Notes: generated from the sequence alone by a model not told the origin. A DNA stretch of 64,000 nucleotides from Eremomyces bilateralis CBS 781.70 (GCF_010015585.1 NW_022985098.1:3897-67896), one strand, 5' to 3'; positions 20,571 through 32,629 are shown, counted from the stretch's first letter. Translations and numbers: made by a program.

Positions 20571-20837
20571 AGTAATTATGAGCTTGGAATCTTCAATGGA
20601 AAGCCGGATATCACATGGCACTTGGCAGGGACCCCTGCCTCCAGCGGAAATCCTTAATGGCACCGTTACTCAGGATCGCTACTTCAATGATCACCCGAAT
20701 TCCTTTCCAACAGTCCAATCCTCTCGAGGGTGGTCTATTAGATGTGTAATACCGAATACGTTGGTGATATCAAAATTCGAGTCGTTCACCGAGTCTCCTT
20801 TTAAGTTTTCTCTCTGTTTCTCTGCATTTGTCAAGTC

Positions 20838-21920
20838 TCATTTCCATTCGAAGCCGCTCGCGCAGCTAGCGATTCTATTGAAGTACCATTGATGAGCAAC
20901 CACATTTCCTGGGAGCTTCCCAGTGTTGCCGGAAAGATTCCAATCTCCAGAATATATGGTGATGTCCTTGGGGGTCGGAACAATATTCTGACCGCTCGAA
21001 ATGAAATACTCTGGGGATATATGCCGGTATCCAAACAGAAGAGGTGGCAATTGAGGTATCAGATCGGAACCGTGGGTGAGACGATAGTTACCGCCCGGTT
21101 GGTTGCTGATGAATGTCGATAACGATGAGTCCCCCACTCGGGGCGCGCCAAATGTGTACTGCCATTGTCAGCTTTCAGTGCGCGGTTAGGACCGTGGACA
21201 TACTAAAGAAATATCCAAGCCCATTGTCCTCATATCCGCAGCAGCTAGCGTCGCAACGGCTGCTCCGAGACTGTGCCCAGTGAACACGATCTGATATCCT
21301 GGGTTCTCCGCAGATACCTGCCGCACGGCGCGAACAACCTGCTCTTTCGCTTCTTGCCATGAGTTCCAGAAACCTTTATGGCCTTTGCAGTTTTTACAGC
21401 CCGCAAGATTGACTGACTCGCCCTCGAAAGTCAGGTCTGCAATATAATTCCTCATGGAGCGAGAACCTCGGAACCCAACGACGATCATGGAGTATTTTCG
21501 GGAGATGGCGACATATCCGGTTGTATCGGTCGCTGCCGTACTACGGTTACCATCGAGTCAGCAATACCCAACATCACTGCTAGATTGATTTGCGGCTTAC
21601 TCCTGAAACTCCGCCACAGTCTGCGTATCTCCTGCCTCAACAAGGGGGCAATTCCCGGCAGAACAGCTCAATGACGTCCCAGGAGAATCATTGTTTGAAC
21701 GACAGTATACAGCAGCGCTGAACTGGCTCATAAGCATGAACGTATTCAGCAACTCCTCAGAAACAGCTGGAGAGGTTCAATCAGTGATCATCCCTTAGGA
21801 TTGGAGTCAATGGCATGGAGTCTTACATCGCCTCTGCAGCCTAGATTCCACTGGGACAGCGAATACCGTTCGCACGGAAAAGAAGAAAAAGAAAGCTATT
21901 GCTTGAGCCAGCGTGAACAT
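20838..21920 (-). CDS. Secreted class-3 lipase / feruloyl-esterase-like hydrolase
   Basis: Four exons (21827-21920, 21601-21766, 21204-21540, 20838-21158) with introns of 60, 60 and 45 nt give 305 residues; all phases agree. Residues 1-22 form a signal peptide (M-F-T-L-A-Q-A-I-A-F-F-F...V-F-A). The alpha/beta-hydrolase carries nucleophile Ser177 in G-H-S-L-G-A-A, the catalytic Asp231 in G-S-D-L-I-P-Q-L-P-P and probable His288 in A-H-Q-W-Y-F, as in Rhizomucor lipase and Aspergillus feruloyl esterase A. V-V-G-F-R-G-S (about 107-113) supplies the oxyanion-loop region. Cys pairs (53, 66, 71 and others) suit a secreted protein. Substrate (triglyceride or phenolic ester) cannot be decided from sequence. 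The gene is intact. Confidence 0.88.
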
Positions 21921-22921
21921 CGCGAAGAGCACGAGAAACGAGTGAAATGTTCGGCTACAGAGGAAATGAAGGGCAGGAAACCGGCGGCGCTCCCTGAACC
22001 AGACCCGATGCCATCGCCATCAGGTTCTTAAAAGATCATAGGCATATACAATTAAAGGAAAGATCATCCTGTACCTCAGGATGCGGAATGTAACTGTTAC
22101 CACAGTCACCGGTGGACTTCGCTAAGCTTGTTCCGAACGTTGGTTCCGGATAATGCCCTGGCGTTCATGCAACGGAATCACACCCCGCTCGATGTCAAGA
22201 CATTTTCTGATCCATTGAAATACCCCGAATATCGATAGTGTGGCCTGGTCCGAAGGCATTTCCGGAGAGTTCGAGCGATGAAGAGGATCCATTGGTGCAC
22301 CCTGTAAAATAGTGATATACCAAACGAAAAGCCACACACGAAGGAGAGTCTCATCATATTATAGTGTTGGCGAACGGGCATTGGATGACCCTGTGGATCG
22401 AACAGGAACGCTAAACCTAGAATGCACTAAGCGCGGCTAGCACCTTGAATAATTGGCCAATGACAGGGCGATGACTGCTCCTCGCCGAACACTAATCAAG
22501 TCGCGAATGCGCTGTGCATATCTTTGTTTATGTGATGAGAATCGGTGGCTTATTCGATGGACTTTGAGGCGGAGGAACATAGCACGTGGGGATGGCTATG
22601 TTACGGTATGCCACTGGTGTCATTGGCCGAAGCTAGTCAAGAGTAGGGTAACATCGGCAACTGATGGATATCTGACGGCACTGGCTCGGTATCTTGCACT
22701 GATTTGGCAGCCAAACAAGTCTACGCGGAGATTGTAACTAAATTCCCCAGTTTTGGAACTACGCCGCAAGGGGATATTGATTTGTATTCCTTGGAGTAAG
22801 CCAACTGATATGCAGATGTAGCTGTATGATCTCGGAAACCCTTGCTAGACTCGACAGAATGCTAACGCCATGCTGATTGCCCGTCATCGTGGTATCATTG
22901 TTCATCCAATAATCTATACGT
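21921..22921. other. Intergenic between lipase and GET3
   Basis: About 1 kb without a recognisable gene. Open frames up to 94 codons show no domain. Confidence 0.5.
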
Positions 22922-24087
22922 TTATTCAGGGGGCTGATACGGCGTGACTAGCATTTCGCTGAACCTGTCGAGAAGTCAGTCGCGTGAACCACGAACGGAG
23001 TACGAGAAGGCTCACTGTTCTAGTTTCTCTTTTCCTCGGATCTCCTCCGTCAGCATCGGCATCTTGACGACATTGAACTCATCGTACAGCTCGTCGATCT
23101 GCTCGAGATACTTTTTCTGCATCTTTCTCCGCGCGTTGCATTGCTCGCAGGGGTTGTCCGTCTTCGGGAAGAGCAGCTGGTTGACCACGATGGCGTGCGT
23201 GTCCATGTTGAACGATGACAGTTCTTGGATCAGGCGCTCCGTCTCGTAAAGCGAGAGGAACTCGGCGATGCACACGCAAACGAAGGTGGTGAGCTCCGGA
23301 TTTTGGAATTGCGTGTTGACCTCGCTGATCGTTTTGCGCAGGGCCTCCATTTTCGCCACGAGGTCGTCGAATGACTGACCACCGGGTAGACCTCCACGTG
23401 CTCCGATGATCGAGTTCAGCATGGGTCCGAATTGTGTCGAGAGCTGCGACAGCTTCGCCAGGGCTTTCTCTATTACGCCGGGAAACTGCAGAAATCGAAG
23501 AGTGTGGCCGGTGGGTGCAGTGTCGCAGATCACTAGGTCGTACGACTGTTTCTTGACATGTTTGAGGAGCTCAGCAAAGGAGCATGCTTCGTCGATACCG
23601 GGAATCTTGGATTGTTAGCCTCTCATGCATGCTCGGGGCGGGAGCGGCTCACATTGAATGCGAGGTCTTGCATCATCCCACCCAAACCCCCCATTTCTTG
23701 CGCGGCATCTTGCGCGGCGTCGCCACCGGACTCGAGTAGATCTTGGATGCTTCCGTTGGGATCGACTTCGATGGCAGAGAGGTTTGTAAAGCCATTGATG
23801 AGTCGTGCTTCCTTGCCGAACTTCTGGTTGAAGGCATCGCTAAGATTGTGGGCTTTGGGCGCTCAGTACATGTTCTCGACTGTTGCGTGCCGTCTAGTTC
23901 TCCTCTTACCTGGATCCGTGCTGATGAGCAGAACGCTTTCACGGACTTTCGCCATTTGGATTGCCAGTGCACAGCTGTTGCTCGTCTTGCCGACACCACC
24001 TTTACCACCCACAAAGATCCATTTCAACGATTTCTGATCTATTATAGACTGGAGCGTCGGCTCCATCTCAGGGAAATCGTCCGCCAT
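22922..24087 (-). CDS. GET3: GET3 ATPase, tail-anchored protein targeting
   Basis: Exons 23910-24087, 23653-23852, 23016-23605 and 22922-22964, with introns of 57, 47 and 51 nt, give 336 residues, close to yeast Get3. The N terminus has the deviant Walker [11 protein letters not shown] (about 27-36). Switch regions follow: S-T-D-P spliced to A-H-N-L-S-D-A-F, and [10 protein letters not shown]. The zinc-binding C-E-Q-C (C-x-x-C) joins the homodimer. The last exon encodes only [13 protein letters not shown]. Get3 binds transmembrane segments of tail-anchored proteins in the cytosol and delivers them to the Get1/2 receptor on the ER. It is a single-copy housekeeping gene with no unusual residue. 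Confidence 0.95.
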
Positions 24088-24767
24088 GCTGGTGGTCTCG
24101 GTGGATAGGGTCGTATGTGAAGATCGGTATATGGTGCTCGACCCAGTTTCGAAGATTAGGGAAGTTAATATAAGGCACCAGACATGAGAAACCGAAGCAA
24201 CTAGAAGCTAATCAGAGAGCATGAATGTTAAGAGGAAAGGCTGTCTAATTCCATGGCTGGATCTTCTGTTACGATTTGGCTGGTGTGGCTTGTTAGCCCG
24301 AAAATCAACCGTTGCGTCATCCCGCATCAAGGCACCAAGGCGCGCAAGGCTACCAGGGCATCAATGGCCTTTTCTCATTCACATCTCCAAAGCCGTAACA
24401 GTCCGTGACAGTCAACGCCAAAACGACACGCCTTAAAACATTTTCGTTCCATGGTGTATTTTATTCATGTCACCCTCCTGTCATTGGGTTGACTGAACAA
24501 TCTCCGGATGTGCACGAAATGCTGCCCAACGGGTGTAGTCGTCGCTTAAGGCCGGTGATGAGTCAGGATTCAGGAGTCTGATGAATGGAATCCGACATTC
24601 GGCCGTTCAGATGCAAGCTAATGACTGTGTTTATGTATGTACATATACCACCCATCGAACACCGAATCTTGGAGAGCAGCATGCCTATCCCATTTCATTT
24701 TAGGATTCTTTTGGAGACTCGCTAGAGGATCCCCAGCTAAGCAGCCGGTCAGGGGAGTGAGAAGCAT
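24088..24767. other. Intergenic between GET3 and the sugar transporter
   Basis: This holds the GET3 promoter side and the transporter 3' end. No additional gene was seen. Confidence 0.5.
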
Positions 24768-26462
24768 TTATGCCTTGCGCTCGACCGTCTGGACGTCTTC
24801 CGACGAAACCATAGCATGTTTCCCGTCTCGGTCATAGGCCTCCGCATATGCAATCTGCTCTTTCGCGACTTTCCTACCACGAAGTCCAATCTGCCACCAG
24901 GGAAGCTCAAACACCCGGTCAATCGACTCCAACGACATCCCACTGAGTTCGGGGAGCAGGAAAATGGCCCACAGCAGACCGAGTAACGTGACAGCCGTGA
25001 AGAAAAACATGGTTCCCCCCTCGGTCATGTCCAAGAACATCAGCGGCACGGCCTTGGAATTGCCGTACTGATTCACAAAGTGGAAGGTCATCGCGATGGA
25101 GGAGCCGATCGATCGCAGCCTTAGCGGGTAGATCTCCGAATTGATCAGGTATTGGATGCTGTTGAAGCCTAAGGCCCAACCGGCGCCGGAGAGGTAGATC
25201 ATGACGATGGCACCCATCGCTGCTCGTTTCTGACTCGGAGATTGTACCACATCCTCTTCCCCAACGTTACTGTCACTGACGAGGAAAATCGCCATGTATA
25301 ACATACTCAGGAGCTGCAGGGTGATACCGATCAAGAGCGACCGCTTTCTCCCGATGAAGTCGATTAGGAAAAGAGCACAGATGATGGCGGAGACAAACTT
25401 GACGATTCCGAGGATGGCTGTCGCGAAGAGCTTCTCGTTCTGGCCGGACGTACCCATCATTGCGAAATATTCGGGCGCATAAATCGTAATCGACGAAGCG
25501 CCTGACCATTGACTCAGGAGCTGAGAGAGGAGAGACAGCATCATGATACGATATCGGTTGCCCTTGTCGAGGAAGAGCTCTTTCACAATTCCGATCGGGC
25601 CGGCACCCCGCGTTGCCTCCTGCTCTCGTTCGAGGGCACATTTGATGTCCGTGAGCTCCGCTTGAATCAATGGGTGCTCCCCTGGGAGGCCACGCAGCTT
25701 GCTGAGATTGAGCAAAGCAACGTCATCCTTCCCAACCTTGACCAGCCATCGAGGGCTTTCGACTGCGAAGAAGGACAGACCGAGGATCACCGCCGCGAAC
25801 ATGATGTGGATGGAGTTCGGCACTATCCACTGCGCCTCAGTATCGTCCCCAATGTGGATCGAGGAGCCCCAACTCGCAAAATACGCAAGCATGATCCCGA
25901 GATATACCGAGCCGGAGAAGACTGTGACGCAGAGGCCTCGAATCGCCTTTGGTGCCACTTCGGCGAGGTAGGTTGGGCCGGCGATGGTCGTCTGGCCGAT
26001 TCCAATCCCGGCGATGAAGCGGCCCGCGTAGACCATGCCAATGGATCCATTGCTTCCTGCGGCGAGGAAGATGGCGATTCCCAGGATCCAGAGGAAGCAC
26101 AGCTGCCTCGTTGCCCATATGCGTCCGAGCCGGTCATTGAAGTAGAAGCCCACCAGCGCGCCTAGGATGGAGCCCATCTGGACCATGCTGGTGATATTGG
26201 AGAGAAGCTGCGCCTGGTCGTGCTTGGATAGATCCTCGTCCTTGAGCCCGAACCGGTTGATGAAGGAGGGCTGCGTTGACGAGGTTCCAATGAGACCTTC
26301 GTCAAGGCCACGGGCGGCCCCCATGAGCCCAAATCTAGTTGATATTAGCGATCCTGTTCCTCGCTGGGATGAGATTGGTTCTTTGACTTACACCAGTACT
26401 CCATACCACAGTCTCCAATTGAGAGCCTCCCTTGGGGTATCTTTCAGCTTGTCTTTATACAT
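24768..26462 (-). CDS. MFS sugar transporter
   Basis: Two exons (26392-26462 and 24768-26334; 57-nt intron, gtaagt donor) give 545 residues. The split first exon supplies M-Y-K-D-K-L and W-R-L-W-Y-G-V-L-V before F-G-L-M-G-A-A-R-G-L-D-E-G. Sugar-porter (PF00083) signatures are present: D-R-L-G-R-I-W in loop 2-3, G-R-F-I-A-G-I-G-I-G-Q, Y-L-A-E-V-A-P-K-A-I-R-G, E-S-P-R-W-L after helix 6, and the second-half D-F-I-G-R-K-R-S. About 12 hydrophobic segments are visible. The R-G-L-D-E-G-L-I-G start is common in a fungal subgroup of uncertain substrate. It is probably a plasma-membrane proton symporter; the sugar is unknown. Confidence 0.88.
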
Positions 26463-27479
26463 AGCTGCAACGGGACGCAGGAGACGAGAAAACGAGCAGA
26501 CACGGAATCACCCACTTGAACACGAGGACGAAAATGCTTATAGAAGCCATCGAAACTTCCGGCAAATTTATTTAACCTTATCTAACCGAGCCATGGCACG
26601 GGGTAAGCGGATTGCTCGTGTCTAGATGCACAGCAGAAAAGTCCGGATAGCTGAGCTGGGGAATATCCAGGCGATCTTGCCATTCTGGTTGAGTAGAACA
26701 TGGTTGGGCATCCAACCACCGACCTCGAACATGCTATTCGCACTGCACGTTTGGATTATGCATCCGCCAAGAGGGCTCGTCGCACGCTACTAACATCGGG
26801 ATGTCGTGAAACTGGTCGTAAACACCATGTGATCCACAAGGAACGTCCTTTGATGAGCCCTACGTCTCCCGCTATCGTCTCGGTTGGCAAACGAAGTTAC
26901 GGAGGTCCAGTATGCTGCTGAATCGGTGGATATCTGGGTTGGATACATCCCCGGACCCCGACCCCGAAGGTCGAAAGTCCCCGATTAACCGTAGCGTACC
27001 CGGGGTTTGATTCGTGATCTTGGAGGCGCGATAGGCCGATGGCCGATAAGTGATAGGAGCGGCAGTTGTCTTTGTCGGAAGGAATTATTTCTAGGCTACG
27101 TTCGACATAACTGATTGGCAAAAGGATTGAGACTGGATCCAATTTGGCAATTGCATGCCGATGTGGGGTTTTAGTTTGAAGATCTGCATATATCAGCCGA
27201 CAAAGCTTGTCTAAGCTTGTTCTTACCCCAACCGCTGCCCAGTTTCGGCGCACCGGATCCTACCGTAGTTAGCCATAATTGGCGATCATTCAGTTTCAGC
27301 AAGCTTGAATAACTGATATTCCGCAGAGTGTCCGCCCAATTCCTAATATCAGCAAGGGAATGGATGTGGAGCATAGGAAACATTGGGTTCTACAATTGGT
27401 TCGAGTGAGTCAATCCGACAAGGCGCTCGAGTGCTCGGCGCGGTCATACGAAACTAGTCTCAACGGCGACCTGCGTTAA
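26463..27479. other. Intergenic, MFS to Ldh2-family gene
   Basis: A divergent promoter region of about 1 kb. A 73-codon ATG frame at 26700 has no resemblance to known proteins and is not called. Confidence 0.45.
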
Positions 27480-28694
27480 ATGGCTCGCATCTCGGGATAT
27501 CTTCACACGAGCTGTCAGCTCCAGCGTGGATACGCTGTACTACTTTCCCAGCCAGCAAATTTCGAGCAAGCTACTACTTCTAGTAAACGGGATCTTATCA
27601 GGCATCAGCTCATGGCAGAGTCTGCTGGTGACCACTCCGAGACCGGAGATTATCGGCTCATATCGAAAGCAGACGCGGAAGCATTTGCAACTAGGCTGCT
27701 GGTGGCCAACGGAACACCAACGTCTCACGCCGAACATGTTGCCGCATGCCTGGTCCTCGCCGACCTGCGCGGGATCGAATCGCATGGGATCAACCGCCTC
27801 ATCCCGTACCTGATCCGCGTACGCGCAGGTCTCCTCGACCCGGCCGCCGAGCCCATCCTCAAACAAGTCACGCCGGTGGTAGGAGAAATTGACGGGAAGA
27901 ATGGCTGGGGTTTTCTGACCGCCAAAGCCGGTATGCAGCGGGCGTGCGACATGGCGCAGACGTTCGGAATCGGCATGGTGTCGGCGCACCACAGCAACCA
28001 CTTTGGCATGAGCGCGTGGATTGTAGAGCAGGCCATTGAGGCGGGGATGATGTCCCTCGTCTTCACCAATTCCTCGTCGGCGCTCCCCGCGTTCGGTGGT
28101 CGAGAGAAGCTGCTAGGTGTGAGTCCTATTGCCGCCGGAGCTCCTGGAGGGAACCATCCGCCGTTCATTCTTGACTTCGCGCCAAGTGTCGCAGCGAGAG
28201 GCAAGGTTCACAAAGCGCTGAGGCGTGGCGAGGAGATCCCGTTCGGCTGGGCGTTGGACGCCGAAGGGAGGGACACAACCGACCCGGCAGCGGCTCTCGA
28301 GGGCACGATGCTTCCGATGGCCGGCCCTAAAGGCTCGGCGTTGGCAATCATGATGGACGTGTTCTCAGGTGTTCTCTCTGGGTCTGCGTTTGCTGGGGAG
28401 GTCGTCGGTCCATATGACAAGACGCGAGGGCCGGGGGAAGGAGTGGGCCACCTTTTCGTGGCGATGAAGCCAGACCTCTTCGTTAGCGGGGAAGAGTTCC
28501 GCCACAGGATGAATCATCTGTATGAGAGGGTAACCGGGAGCAAGAAAGCAGACGGAGTCGAAAGGATATACTTTCCTGGTGAAGTTGAGGGGGAAAAGCG
28601 CAAGCAAAGGGAAGTGTCCGGAATCCCTTTTGCACACATTGAGGTCAACAGCCTCAATGAAGAAGCGAGAAAGGCTGGGGTGGAAGGGATCTAA
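27480..28694 (+). CDS. Ldh2/MDH2-family NAD(P)-dependent 2-oxoacid reductase
   Basis: A single uninterrupted frame of 404 codons. The family fold (PF02615: malate/L-lactate, ureidoglycolate and imine reductases) is shown by A-D-L-R-G-I-E-S-H-G-I-N-R, D-G-K-N-G-W-G, V-S-A-H-H-S-N-H-F-G-M-S and G-P-K-G-S-A-L-A-I-M-M-D. The first motif contains the conserved Ser-His. These enzymes use nicotinamide cofactors in a non-Rossmann fold to interconvert 2-oxo and 2-hydroxy acids. Homologues align from about M-A-E-S-A-G (ATG at 27612), so the first 44 residues may be leader sequence or a mistaken start. It lies divergent from the sugar transporter; shared regulation is possible but unproven. Confidence 0.88.
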   Translation: MARISGYLHTSCQLQRGYAVLLSQPANFEQATTSSKRDLIRHQLMAESAGDHSETGDYRLISKADAEAFATRLLVANGTPTSHAEHVAACLVLADLRGIESHGINRLIPYLIRVRAGLLDPAAEPILKQVTPVVGEIDGKNGWGFLTAKAGMQRACDMAQTFGIGMVSAHHSNHFGMSAWIVEQAIEAGMMSLVFTNSSSALPAFGGREKLLGVSPIAAGAPGGNHPPFILDFAPSVAARGKVHKALRRGEEIPFGWALDAEGRDTTDPAAALEGTMLPMAGPKGSALAIMMDVFSGVLSGSAFAGEVVGPYDKTRGPGEGVGHLFVAMKPDLFVSGEEFRHRMNHLYERVTGSKKADGVERIYFPGEVEGEKRKQREVSGIPFAHIEVNSLNEEARKAGVEGI

Positions 28695-28790
28695 GATGGG
28701 CTTATTATGATAGGACTTAAGAGGGATTACCGGTAGATAACACCCCCGTAATTGAGGAATATAATTAGAGAATAGACTTCTCAATACGAA

Positions 28791-29195
28791 GTAACGTGTG
28801 CTACCGAAATTGCCTCCAAAAACGTCCGTTTTTGGAGGGTTTTCCGCTCAGGCGAAAAGCTCTCGTTTCGTTAGAGTAATTACTGTCGATGCCCCAAAAC
28901 TCCCTGGCACAGTGCCAAGGCCTTGCACACGCTCAACGCGTCATCCAATTTTGGACTTCCTGTAACGACGCTACCACTATGCGCCAAAATGGACACCAAC
29001 ACGACTAAACCAAAGTCAATGTTGATTGTGGTAATTCGGTATATCAATATAAGGACCTTCTGGTCAGGCATGCCCTACTCGGTAGGTTCCCCAAGCCATA
29101 CCGTGACACTTCTAAGTTCTAACTCTCAATTTTCAGTTTTTCGACCTTCGCAATTTCTATGCCTCTATGTTAGTTATAAAAGCATGTGACACGAT
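28791..29195 (+). repeat. Captain-element 5' region, copy B (orphan)
   Basis: It begins gtaacgtgtgctaccgaaa and shares the ordered blocks listed for copy A at 8622-8895, including the promoter-like tttttcgaccttcgcaa and ctatgcctctatg. Copy B is longer because a segment of about 130 bp is present between blocks. No DUF3435 coding sequence follows, so this is a truncated or excised remnant. Confidence 0.65.
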
Positions 29196-29441
29196 CGGGA
29201 AAGAAGTTGATTCGATTTCCGTAAACTCGTCAAACTCAAGCTACAGAAAAGAGGAAAAGAAGAGAAGTCTTAGAGTGCTGGTGGATTATTTACATGTTGG
29301 TCTCCTGTATTCACTCTTCTTTCCTAATTGGGAATCATATCAACACAACACGTTACGAGAGTAGTCAAAGGGAGACTACTTCGTCTCAGTGTTCTTCACA
29401 TAAGCCTTGATACTCGCTGCACACCGACCAGCCAGGAGGGG

Positions 29442-30122
29442 CTATCGGCCGGGGGTAGCATCCACCCAGCCGGTGGTAATGAGCAGCAGGGCCGCGATGT
29501 AGGTTGTCATGACAGCCAAGCCATGGCAGGGTACCGCGACGCCCGCCACGTGAATCCCAATTAACATGTCCGAGATCAGGAACAGCCCCCCGCCCAGTGC
29601 CACCCGCGAGGAGACACCAGTCGCAGTGATGGCCATCAGCGCAAGAGCGAGGCTGTACACGAGCACCGGCACCGCCAGCGGACCCAAAGGCGTCCACAGC
29701 AGGAAATTCGCTACCGCCCAGCAGGGAACGTAGATCAGGAACGCGGTGACGGGAGGGCTACGATGGCGCAAGAACGCGGTGGTGAAGGCAATCTGGGTGA
29801 CGAGGAAGCAGCCCATTCCGACGAGGAAGGCCGTTTCGCCGCCGACAAGTAGCGCGATATCGCCACCGCACGCGAGGACGAGACCGATGGCGACGCGGTC
29901 GATGGCCCGGTTTTCCCGTAGCACGTACACCAGAATGAGCAGCACCGGGGCGAGAAGGGGTTTGGACAGCCATTGCAGGGCGATTGAGTTGACGGCGATG
30001 CCGATCAGGTCGATGGCGGACACCGCGAGGAATGGCCGGAGGAGCTGGAGGGTGGTGCCGAAGTCCTTATAATCGGGACTTGGCTGGATAGCCGAGTGCG
30101 GTACAGGAGTCTTTCGAGCCAT
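29442..30122 (-). CDS. YhhN/TMEM86-family membrane protein (lysoplasmalogenase-like)
   Basis: A single exon of 226 residues from the ATG at 30122; the frame extends further upstream without another ATG. Seven or eight hydrophobic helices are evident. Family marks include L-S-K-P-L-L-A-P-V-L in the first half, A-C-G-G-D-I-A-L-L with F-L-V-G-M-G-C-F-L-V-T-Q-I-A-F, and a late G-G-L-F-L-I-S-D-M-L-I-G-I. In YhhN/TMEM86 proteins the paired Asp residues form the active site that hydrolyses the vinyl-ether bond of lysoplasmalogens. Fungal substrates are unclear, since many fungi lack plasmalogens. The gene is intact and probably located in the endomembrane system. Confidence 0.75.
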   Translation of the reverse strand: MARKTPVPHSAIQPSPDYKDFGTTLQLLRPFLAVSAIDLIGIAVNSIALQWLSKPLLAPVLLILVYVLRENRAIDRVAIGLVLACGGDIALLVGGETAFLVGMGCFLVTQIAFTTAFLRHRSPPVTAFLIYVPCWAVANFLLWTPLGPLAVPVLVYSLALALMAITATGVSSRVALGGGLFLISDMLIGIHVAGVAVPCHGLAVMTTYIAALLLITTGWVDATPGR

Positions 30123-31583
30123 ACTTGGATATTGTAACGATGACACCTTGGATCACTCAGTAAGGAATTTGAACAGGTTGATTCGCTAGAATTAAGCTAA
30201 AGAAGAAAGAAAGGAAAGAGGGGGAGGGAGGTAGAGCGAGAGAGAGAGATTCATACAATACGCCCGTCAGGCCTCTTTGCGAGGCCCATGTGGGGAACTA
30301 CATAGGCTGACTAATTACATGCGTTGGTGCCTTGTGGCCTTGTGCCTCCATTTTCTATCTTCGTTCTTCTAACTTCCATAACTATCTGCTTCTAACATGG
30401 GGAATAGGAGGGAATGGTAGAAGGAATGAGATAGATATCCATGGTGGGTGAAATGAAAACACTCAACATGACCCACCACCACATGACCTCTCATCACGTG
30501 GTCAGAACTCCTGATCTGATCTCTACGGGAGCCACCTCATCGTGGGATCGTGGCAGATATTGGCTAGAGGAAGAAAGACTAACACGGAGATCCGGAAAGA
30601 TATGGTATTAATGCTACAATGCCCCTTTTCTTACTATATTGATCTGCGCCACGGAAGCAAAGCCTTGGTGCAAGTCACGTGGCATGATCTGCACCAGCCA
30701 CAACCACTCCATTGCTCTGGGACGTTCTCTTACATTAAGTGTAGAATAAAGAGGGATCCTAGGTAGGGCGATGTGATGCTACAGTAAACACAAGATATCT
30801 GCATTGGTATCACATGACTAGATCACATTAGGTCACATGGCCTTAACTATTTTACCCCTGATCTGTTGTCCTAGCCATACAGCCTTACTGACCCCTCAAA
30901 GACCAGTCTATCGTCGTAATGCAGTGTGCAACTATACGGAATACAGAATCAATTGCTCTCCTAATATTTGCACGTGAATCACTGAAGCATACCATTTTGT
31001 ATCACACTAGCCCATTCCTTGCGTGCTGTGACAGGCGAGGGCGAGAGATTCAGGCGGTGTTAATGGCGCGTGTTAAGGGGCCGATCGGTAGGCGGAATAA
31101 AATTGGTACGGGGCAATGCAAGAGGCAAAGGCAATCTGAGGTATGGAAATGGTAGAAGAGACAGAAGAGGGTTATTGGGAGTTAAGAAGGGGACAGGCGG
31201 TGGTATTTATGTTTTTTGAAGAGATGATGTTTGAACGAGGAAAACAGCGTTATGCTCGATGCGGCAGCGCTAAATCGAAAACGGAAATTTAGTGGGACGC
31301 ATTTACGGTAAATGAGACTATGTCATCCTGACTGGAGTTTCTGACCTTCATGGTGTGGCTGATGAATCCTATGGATAGGGGTCTGGGCTTGGCATCAATT
31401 CCGAATCTTTCTGTTGTTGAACCTGACATTTGTTCGTCTCCAAAGCATATCTATGACCCTTGAAGGCTGCGCAACAATACTACAACTATACAACTCGGTA
31501 CTATTCCGGTTATCCCATGAATTGAACCTTCATGTTGTGAGCAGCGTGCTTGCGATGAGAATGAAAGTTCAAAGCACGATAAG
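30123..31583. other. Intergenic 1.4 kb with a mariner end relic
   Basis: No gene was recognised. A short GA-rich run lies at about 30232-30250. At 31236-31310 the sequence aaaacagcg...aaaacggaaatttagtgggacgc resembles 20490-20560 and looks like the terminal part of a Tc1/mariner-type element. No matching opposite end was seen. Confidence 0.45.
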
Positions 31584-32629
31584 ATGAAGCTCCTGACCAA
31601 ATCGCGCCAACTGGCGCATCGACGTAAGTTGCGAGCAACTTGCCCCTCAAGATTCAAGATTGCCTCTAACTATGCTAGTCCCTCTCTGCCAATGCAGAGC
31701 CTTCTCACTTTCCCTTTCCCGGCAGTATGCCTCTGCCAAACCCGCGCCTAAATCGCCAACCTCCTCGAAAGTGAAAGAGTCGACGAAGACACCGTCGATG
31801 CCGGAAATGCCCACTCTCGGAGACTTAACTGCCACGAATATCTTCGAGATCGACCGAAAAGAGCGGGCCGAAATCGAGAAGCAAGAGGTGAAGCCCGACA
31901 TAAATCGGACTGCGATGATGGCCGCCACCGATCCCGAGCCGTGGAAACGCAGACGATGGGAGCGGAAGATGGTGATCCGCGACATCACGCGACGGGGACG
32001 GATGTCCAAAGGGGAGATGCTGAAGCGCACCGAACGAGAGCACTCGGCCAAGACCCCAATGTTGAAGACCAGCACGAAGAAGCTGATGTTCCTGGCGCGC
32101 CAGATCGCGGGGAAGCCCATCGAGGAAGCGATCCTGCAAATGCGGTTCAGCAAAAAGGGGAAGGCTGTCCACGTCAAGGCGTTCCTCGAGTATGCCCGCG
32201 ATCAAGCCATCGTGTACAGAGGTATGGGTCTCGGCAAGGTCGGCGCGGAGGGCGAACCGGCCAAAGAGCCGGCCAAGATCGTAATCAAAGATAAGGACGG
32301 CACGCGGCGGAAGATCGACGACGCGAGCTCGATATATATTTCCCAGGCGTGGGTTGGTCGGGAGCCTTACGGGACGGATATCGATTACCGGGGTCGTGGA
32401 CGAGCGTTCCGTCTCCGATTACCATACGCAAGTGAGTGAAACCATGTCGCATGCACCGTTCCCTATGGAATTCTAACGCGCTGCTTCAGGACTATACGTG
32501 GTGCTTAAGGAGGAGACCACTCGGATACGTCTAGCTGCCGAACGACAAAGGAAGAGGGACAATCGCACATTATGGACTCAGCTTCCTGATCGTCCAGTGA
32601 CGGGTCAGAGTCAGTACGTGCTGTGGTAG
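31584..32629 (+). CDS. Mitochondrial large-subunit ribosomal protein uL22m
   Basis: Exons 31584-31623, 31700-32431 and 32490-32629 give 303 residues. The N terminus (M-K-L-L-T-K-S-R-Q-L-A-H-R, then F-S-L-S-L-S-R-Q-Y-A-S-A) is a basic amphipathic mitochondrial presequence. The uL22 core follows: S-T-K-K-L-M-F-L-A-R-Q-I-A-G-K-P-I-E-E-A-I-L-Q-M-R-F-S-K-K, and near the end I-S-Q-A-W-V-G-R with basic residues. The third exon finishes the beta-hairpin and tail. uL22m sits at the peptide exit tunnel of the mitoribosome. The first intron has tandem acceptors (tgcag and gag); only use of the second keeps frame with the 40-nt first exon, so this junction needs transcript support. Confidence 0.85.

Noticed and set aside
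20838-21488. Lipase initially looked like a two-piece pseudogene
   Set aside because: Three phase-compatible introns, a signal-peptide exon and all catalytic residues give one intact 305-residue gene.
26940-27010. tRNA-like stretch (accccggg and tttgattcg)
   Set aside because: No cloverleaf could be drawn and A/B boxes are not correctly spaced.
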